A DNA stretch of 64,000 nt from Arachis hypogaea (Eukaryota; Streptophyta; Magnoliopsida; Fabales; Fabaceae), in assembly GCF_003086295.3 (NCBI RefSeq), contig NC_092051.1, positions 81,848,445-81,912,444 on the forward strand, read 5' to 3'. Position numbers and translations under genes: made by a program. Under the pieces are notes generated by a model. It was given only the letters and a program-made list of their open reading frames with translations, had not been told where the DNA came from and did not search any database. Of this stretch, positions 57,628-64,000 are shown in pieces. The first letter of the stretch is position 1. Each line of letters begins with the position of its first letter.

Positions 57628-59390
57628 CTGAGCATCAGGGACAATGCTTCGTTTTAAGTGTGGGGAGGTTGCCATCTCTGGCGTTTTATTTTGGTGAACC
57701 ACTACATCTCTTTTTTCTTTTATTTTAGATATTTTTCTGTATTTTTCTTTTTACAGTTATTTTCTGAGTACTTATACATTGCTACTTTTATGTATTTTTA
57801 CTCTATTTCTGCATTTTGCATTTTTAGTTCATATTTTTAGTTATTTAGTTTAGTTTGCAATTCTGACTTATTAGTGGATTAATTAGTATAGTTTACCCTT
57901 TTTAGCATAAGATAGCATAGTTAAATTGAAAAAGGAAGTAAGCTAGGAAATTGAACATAACAGATTTAAATCCATAAACCTTGTATATATAGCATTACAT
58001 TATATAGTTAAGTTGACAACATTTCATCAAGGAGGAACATTAAAACTTTAAAGGCTACCCTAAAATATTTTTTTTATGAGAATAATGGGAATTTTTAACT
58101 AAACCTGCATAACATATATGAATGATATATGATGCTTGAGTTAGAGAACACACAGCCTGTGAGTCTTGAACTTAATTGTATGGTTGCATTCAAACCATAA
58201 TTTCATTCCTGTGTGTTTCGCTTCTTTTTATTCTGATGTTCTTTACTTTGCTTTAATCTATATGTCCAATTATATAGAATATAGATACATACCAAAAGAA
58301 TGATTGAGGCCATCATTTGATTTTAGCTCACTTACCCCAAAATAACCTACCTTTCACATCACCCTTGTTAGCCCCCTTGAGCCTTTAAAATCCCTTTTAT
58401 TCTATTTAGCCACACTACTAGCCTTAAGCAGAAAAACAAAATAAAATCCCAAGTTGAATCCTTGGTTAGCTTAAGATAGAAAATTATGAATAGATTAAAA
58501 TGTGGGAAACCTATTAGAAACATGGATGATAGAAACAAAAGGTAGAAAAGTTAAAAGAAATAAAATAACTCAGAAAATTTGGGAAGCATGCTCATGAGAA
58601 ATCAAAGTGATTCAATTACCATGTGCAAAAAAAAAGGTTATTTTTCAGCATTTAATAAAAAAGGGGATACAAAAGAATTACCCAATGCAAAATAAAAGCA
58701 GTGCACATGGGATAAAAACAAAAATTGAAACATGAGCATGTAACAACAAGTGGGATAATATGGGAAAATTAGTAAAGAGGTTTTGTTCTACTAAATATGT
58801 ATGTTAGGTGAGATCTTAGTCTAATTAACGATTCACTTATTAGCTCACTTAGCCTTATACATATATCCTTACCTTTACCTTGGCCCCATTACAACCTTGA
58901 TTAAAGACCTCATGACTTTTGGTATGACTGTACTCTATAATTGTTGATTGGTTAGATGAAGAACAAAGTGATAGAAAGTAAGAATAAAAAGAAAAGTAGA
59001 GTGAATAAACCCAATAAACACTGAGTGACTAGAGGATAAACACAAAATCCAGTGAGGGTTCAATAACTCATCAACATATATCTGTGCTTAATTTACTAAT
59101 TGTTTTGCAAGTTTGTACAATATTTTTATTTCCCATCTCATTTGCTAAAATGCTTTATTATTTAAGGGTTGGCTATATATATATATATATATATGACTCC
59201 TTGAGAATGTGAATTAATTTGACTACATGTAAGCTTTATATATGAGTAGATAAATTGGAATTGCATAATTTATTTAGGTAGATGCATTTAGAATAGGTTC
59301 CATTGCATAACATTCCACCACTTTAACCTTACCTTATTCTTTACCTTGGATTTAGTATGAGGACATGCTATTGTTTAAGTGTGGGGAGGT
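57628..59390 (+). other. Z trailing region and polypurine tract
   Basis: About 1.76 kb without genes. It begins near a TTTAAGTGTGGGGAGG copy (57653-57668) and ends with a second copy, AAGTGTGGGGAGGT (59377-59390), directly at the 3' LTR, which is the polypurine tract. (TA)n microsatellite at 59174-59194. Confidence 0.8.
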
Positions 59391-60878
59391 TGATAAACCC
59401 ATATTTCATGAGTTATTTTGTGCTTAGTTTGAATGATTTATTCAATCCTTCACCCACTTATTCATAGTAATTGCATGGTTTTACTTTCCCTTCCTTATTA
59501 TGTGATGTATGTGAAAAACATGTTTCCTAAGCTTTAAAATTAATTATTTTAATTACCTTTACTTCCATTCGATGCCGTGATTAGTGTGTTGAGTAGTTTC
59601 AGGTTTTCTAAGGCAGAATGACTTAAAGGAAGGAAAGTGCGAAACGGAGTTTTGAAGAAACTGGCATCCACGTGATCGCATGGACGACGCGATCGCGTGC
59701 CAGGCGTGAAAAAGCAGCGACGCGGCCGCATGACTGACGCGGCCGCGCGACTTGAGCATAGCGCATTCGATGCGGACGCGTGACCGACGCGACCGCGCCA
59801 CAAGGAAAACTCGAGATGACGCGACCGCGTGACCCACGCAGACGCGTGACAGAGGCCACGTATCAGAATTTACAGAATACGCCCCCAGCGATATTTGAAG
59901 CCCTTTTGGCCCAAATCCAGGTGCAGAACACACAGACTAGAGGCTATAAAGTGGGGGAATGCATCCATTCAAGGGAGAGCTCGCATTTTTTACTACTTTC
60001 CATGATTTAGATTTAGTTTGAGAGAGGTTCTCTCCTCTCTCTCTTAGGATTAGGATTTAGGACTTCTCTTAGTTTTTAAGAGTGACTCTCGATCCAGGTT
60101 TAATATTTACTTTAATTCATGTTTCTATGCTACTTTCACTTTAATGCTTTTATTCGTATCTGCAGATGTTGCCCAATTGGCTTATGAATTATTCCATGTT
60201 ACAGATTATTATTTGAGTTAATGATTATTTGAGGTATTTCAGTTCATTATTGTTCTCTTTAAATTAAGTTATCATTGTTTCCGATCTGAAGATATTTTAT
60301 TGCAGCAATTTATTTTTTCCCCTTTTGGTCCTGGTTAAGAAATCAGTAACTCAACAGTTATAAACCTCAGCATAATTGATAATCGTTATCTTGCTAATTA
60401 AACTGAACTTCAATAATCCCAAATTTTTCTTAGGAAATAAATAGGATTTGAAGGTCAAACTAATTAGTCCCTTGACTTTCCTTTACTTTAGTAAAGGTTA
60501 AGTAAGTGGAATTAAGATTCAACTTTCACTATTGTTGAGAGGAATAACTAAGTTGGACTTTCAATTTCTTTTATCTTGCCAAAAGTTTGCTTTACATTAT
60601 TTATTTATTTTAATTTCCATTTAAATTATTTGTCATATCTACTCTTCACTCTCAACGCCGATTTTACAACCTCCATAACCAATAATAAGAACATACTTCC
60701 CTGCAGTTCCTTGAGAAGACGACCCGAGGTTTAAATACTCGGTTATCAATTTTAAAAGGGGTTTGTTACTTGTGACAACCAAAACGTTTGTATGAAAGGA
60801 CTTTTGAAGGTTTAGAAACTATACTTGCAACGAGGATTTATCCGCAAATTTCTAGACCACGCAAAAGTTCTCTCATCA
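59391..60878 (+). repeat. Z 3' LTR
   Basis: TGATAAACCCATATTTC to TCTCATCA, 1,488 bp. Palindrome block 59668-59860, TATA box 59945-59951, U5 hairpin near 60723-60741. No gene. Confidence 0.92.
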
Positions 60879-60883
60879 GAGAG

Positions 60884-61968
60884 GCAGCCCTCTTTTCTTA
60901 TTTTCTTTCTTGGCTGCTCTCCTTCTCTCTTCTCTTTGCCCAGTTCCACCGGCCACCGCCTCCCTCAGCCATCGCCGGTGATCTCTCTCTCTCTCTCTCT
61001 CTCTTTTTCTCTTACTCCTCTTCTCTTTTCTTGCTTTCTTTTCCTTCTCTTTTCTCTATACACCACCAGTGAGTTCTCTCTTCCGGTGCTTTCTTTTTCT
61101 GGCGAACCCAAACACCGTGATTTTGCAGTGGCTACAAGAAGTGCCATTGTTTCCCACCTCATTCTTGTCCTTATCAACCATTCTCTTAGGTTCTTGCTTT
61201 TCCTTTCTTTTTATGTTCATATTTTTGCACTTGCTTTAATTTCTTTTATGTTGCTTAAACTTCATTAGTGGCTTTCCTTATTGTTTCGTTGTATTGCAAA
61301 GTGTTGTTGCTTGATTTTTGGGTTGGTTATGAACACAATTGAGCTTAATTGTAATGAACTTACACATTGCATACCACATGTTTGATGAAATGCCTCAATA
61401 AACATTTTGTTTGATTCACATGACTTGGCCATCATATGTATTCAATTTATCTCTTGTTAGGCATATTTATGAATGGTGCAACATTTAATATGACTTTTGA
61501 TGGTAGAAAATTGAAATCACTAATGCATTTACTTGTTTGTTGATATGAAATTTTTCTTGTAAATGCATTGTGTTGGTACAATCTAAGTTTCATTATTCAT
61601 CTTGAATTCAAATTGAGTAACCACTCTACTAATGTTCAACTTTTGATGATGTCTTGATCAAACATCTTTTGGACTTCCAATTGAGAACATAGTATGTCTG
61701 ATCACTACTTTTTGAGAATGAACAATGAATAATTCTCTCTTATGGTGCTTGCTTGAAGCTTCGAACTGTGAATTGCCTTAAGTGTGTGATTGCCATGATA
61801 TCTGGCCGGTGTGTGTGTTCCAACCGCGCACATCATTGGAATATACACACCGTGTTTCTTGTAAATCACACTACTTCTATAAGCTCTTTTCACATTGTTA
61901 GTACTTCCTAAATGATTTTACTCCATTGTTGCCCTATGATCTCGAAGCTCTTTTATTTGTATTTTCAG
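60884..61968 (+). other. W ORF2 leader: C/T-rich stretch and intron-like stretch
   Basis: Begins with C/T-rich sequence (ccaccggccaccgcctccc), a (CT)n run at 60982-61005, then T-rich DNA ending atTTTCAGG at 61961-61969 just before the ORF2 frame. Same plan as in Z. Confidence 0.6.
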
Positions 61969-63122
61969 GATAAGGAAGAAGGGTAAGACACCGGTTCCTC
62001 TACCGGTTGAGCAAACTACCGCTCGCTTTCCTGAAGTTTGAGGAGATTGCCAAGGGGATAAACTAGATACCTTGGTTAACCGAAGATCCGACTCTCAATA
62101 CAAGGCAATACAAGGCAATACAAGGCAATACACGTACAATCCATTGGGAGCGGCCCTTGAAGGTTCCAAGCCAATACAAGGCAATTATTCACCAAATGAT
62201 CCCCTCGCTTCATTGGGAGTTTCTCCAGCAAGAACTCATTGAAGTCAATGAGACTATGGTGCGGGAATTTTATGCAAACTACCAAGCTTAGGAAATAAAG
62301 TCAGTCTTCCTCCGGGGAAAGATGTTGGATACATCCAATCAAGATCTAGAAGATATTCTGAACTTTCTCCACACCCCACTTGAGAAAGATGGATACTCCA
62401 AGATAAAAGAGGATGTTTTCGAAGGAAGAATATCTTTGGCTCCCATTCTTGAGAAAATAGGCCATCCTGATGCATCTTGGGAGTATGGCAAAGGGAGGAA
62501 TTTTGTTCCCACTAGTATTGCATACTCTGATTTGAATGCTGAAGCGCGGATATGGCATCAGATTGTGGCGGACTAAATCATCCCGAGCACTCACACAACC
62601 CATGTGAGATTTAGAACTGCTTTGCTACTTTGCGCTATTATGCAAGGGAAGCATATAGCCATCTTGCCCTTATTGTGCAAATCGATTTGGAAATTGATTG
62701 AGAAGAAGAATGTCAGCATTCCATTTCCATCGATGGTGATGCGCTTAGCAAACACAGTAGGGGTAGAGAGGCGACCAATGGGTATAATGTTTGAGTTTCC
62801 TAGAGGCAACAAGTTCCTTCCGAGGGGTGATTTGGAACGATCAACAAACACTACCCCCTCCAAGAGGAAGACACCCATAGCAACACCATCAAGTCTACCA
62901 ACTTCATCAACTGCTTTACTTTTTCTCCGACCTCTTTCGGATTTCTTCCGAGACATCTTGCACGATATCCACCACATAGAGCATTTGGAGCGTAAACGTT
63001 TTGAGTGGATAACGGCAAAGTTAGAAGGGAGAGACCCCGGCCCAGTTCCTAGAGCTTCATCCGAGCTAGCTGGGGAGGAGCTCGATGCAGTTGACCATCC
63101 CACTCATGAGTCCACTAGCTGA
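61969..63122 (+). pseudogene. W ORF2, plant transposon-type protein, broken
   Basis: Related to Z ORF2. The position of the Z start codon (aggATG) reads aggATA. The first third has frameshifts, helped by four tandem 10-bp units (62096-62133). From 62322 the frame reads DLEDILNFLHTPLEKDGY, then LNAEARIWHQIVAD, one TAA at 62574-62576, then IIPSTHTTHVRFRTALL and LLCAIMQGKHIAIL and on to 63122. The part after the stop aligns with Z (EARLWHQILSNYVMP). The C-terminus has a probable coiled coil (DILHDIHHIEHLERKRFEW) and an acidic end. Confidence 0.78.
62096..62133 (+). repeat. Tandem decamer CAATACAAGG x about 4
   Basis: Units at 62096, 62106, 62116 and a partial one at 62126. A single further copy at about 62175 (caatacaagg) may be the source. 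It lies in W ORF2. Confidence 0.85.
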
Positions 63123-63467
63123 AGGTGGCCCCCTCTTTATCCTCCCGGATCGTGAGCATGCACGGAGGACCATGCACAACTTAAGTGTGGAGGAGGATCG
63201 ATGACTTCAAGGGGTGTAAAAATTTATCTCTTAAAGACACTTTGCAATGTTTCTTGTAGTACTTTTTCTTTATTTTGAGTAGCTTTATTTCTATTGCATC
63301 TTGTTTGGTTTGTTGTGAATATTTCTTTATCGTTTATGGATAGTTAGTAGTTAATATTTGCATGATGTATGATAGAATGAATAAGTTGGTGAAACACCAA
63401 GAAATCTCCATGAAATTTTCTTTTGAAGGGCATACCATTGATTGAATTGAAGAAAAATTGTGTTTAC
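63123..63467 (+). other. W trailing region
   Basis: Non-coding. Contains CTTAAGTGTGGAGGAGG near 63180, like the sequence just after Z ORF2. Confidence 0.55.
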
Positions 63468-64000
63468 TGATGAGGGAAAATTAGATTTCCACACAAACTC
63501 ACCGGCAAGTGTACCGGGTCGCATCAAGTAGTAATAACTCACAAGAGTGAGGTCAATCCCACAGGGATTGTGGATTGAGCAATTTTATTTAGGTGATGAA
63601 TTTAGTTAAGCGAATATTTGATGATTCGAGTGAATCTTAAAGTGCAGAAGAAGTAAATTGCAGAAACTTAACGTGCAAGAAAGTAAAAGAGCTGAAACCT
63701 AAATTGCAAGAAAAGTAAATAACTGAAACTTAAAGTGAAAGAAACTTAAATTGCTGAATGTAAATTAACAAGAAATGTAAATTGCTTGAAGAGTAAAAGG
63801 ATTTGGGTATTGGGATTCAGAATTGAATGAGAAAATGTAAATTGAAGTGAATCAGGGAACTGTGAGATGCAGAAATTTAAATCTAGATCTCAGAAGCAAG
63901 ATAGAAATGGAAAATTGCTTGAAGAAACAAAACAGCAAGGAAACTTAATCAATTATGAAATCCCAAAGAGAAATTGGCAATTGAAGAAAAGTAATGAAAC
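63468..64000 (-). repeat. Part of another LTR, runs off the window
   Basis: From TGATGAGGG onward comes ccggcaagtgtaccgggtcg, then taataactcacaagagtgaggtcaatcccacagggattg, the same U5 motif order as in the F LTRs (caagtgcactgggtcg .. cttacgtgagtaagggtcgatcccacggagattg). No PBS lies to its left, so it is a 3' LTR or solo LTR of a minus-strand element. The exact start is uncertain. No gene. Confidence 0.6.

Larger units (their letters stand above)
49075..60878 (+). mobile_element. Z, complete non-autonomous element, 11.8 kb with S2 inside
   Basis: TSD GAGAG at 49070-49074 and 60879-60883. LTRs 49075-52358 (interrupted by S2) and 59391-60878. It carries PBS, ORF1, palindrome cluster, C/T-rich leader, ORF2, trailing region and a good polypurine tract. 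No protease, RT or integrase is visible. It lies inside W between the palindrome cluster and the ORF2 leader. Confidence 0.92.
38032..63467 (+). mobile_element. W, oldest element, Athila-like, non-autonomous, partial
   Basis: Host of F2, Y and Z. W sequence remains at 38032-38069, 44510-49074 and 60884 to about 63467. Order: 5' LTR end, tRNA-Asp PBS, gag-pro, palindrome cluster, C/T-rich leader, ORF2, trailing region. Both LTR outer ends are off-window or covered. No RT or integrase in the W segments. All coding parts are decayed, as fits the oldest layer. Confidence 0.8.

Noticed and set aside
61705..61893. Small open frames in the W leader
   Set aside because: They fall in the intron-like leader, are short and have no relatives in Z.

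Overview
This window is plant DNA, a stack of nested LTR retrotransposons. I see no host gene, tRNA, rRNA or CRISPR. The gag and protease types, the primer-binding sites complementary to tRNA-Asp and the repeat style point to a legume, most likely peanut (Arachis), in gene-poor repeat-rich chromatin. The species call is recognition from memory, not a search.

Layout, with most boundaries set by matching 5-bp target-site duplications (TSDs). The oldest layer is element W (+). The end of its 5' LTR survives at 38032-38069 and 44510-45365, followed by PBS, decayed gag-pro (45608-48217), a palindrome cluster and decayed ORF2 (61969-63122). F2 (-; 17685-24254 plus 37797-38031) and Y (-; 38070-44504, TSD CTTCT) sit in W's LTR. 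Z (+; 49075-60878, TSD GAGAG) sits in W's interior. X (-; window start to 17684) is inside F2, so the left parts of X, F2 and W lie outside the window. X's LTR was then hit by a 4.35-kb solo LTR, S1 (1753-6099, TSD AACCC), and by F1 (-; 6789-17491, TSD CACAT). F3 (+; 24255-37791, TSD AGGGT) entered F2's LTR and was itself hit by T, two tandem LTRs (31346-34303). A solo LTR, S2 (49191-50953, TSD GTGAT), lies in Z's 5' LTR. Another LTR begins near 63468 and runs off the end.

F1, F2 and F3 are one family with 1.67-kb LTRs. Their order is LTR, tRNA-Asp PBS, AT-rich leader, gag-pro, palindrome cluster, ORF2, LTR (ORF2 of F2 is off-window). X, Y, Z and T share a second LTR type, with an unrecognised acidic ORF1. 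W is a third type with an Athila-like gag. No reverse transcriptase, RNase H or integrase is visible anywhere, so all look non-autonomous and would need enzymes from partners elsewhere. The only intact long coding region is ORF2 of F1 (9577-10725), which resembles the plant family named putative plant transposon protein.

The most interesting pattern is that nearly every element carries clusters of short family-specific palindromes. In F, Y and Z these occur twice: in the LTR upstream of or around the promoter, and between ORF1 or gag-pro and ORF2. The motif is CTGGCGTTNAACGCCAG in F, CACGCGATCGCGTG-like in Z, ACGCGTACGCGT-like in Y, and TGTGCGTGCGCACA-like in W (seen only internally). S1 has eight tandem hairpins whose stems vary in a compensatory way. 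I propose, as inference only, that these are element-specific protein-binding or RNA-structure modules that evolve with ORF2.
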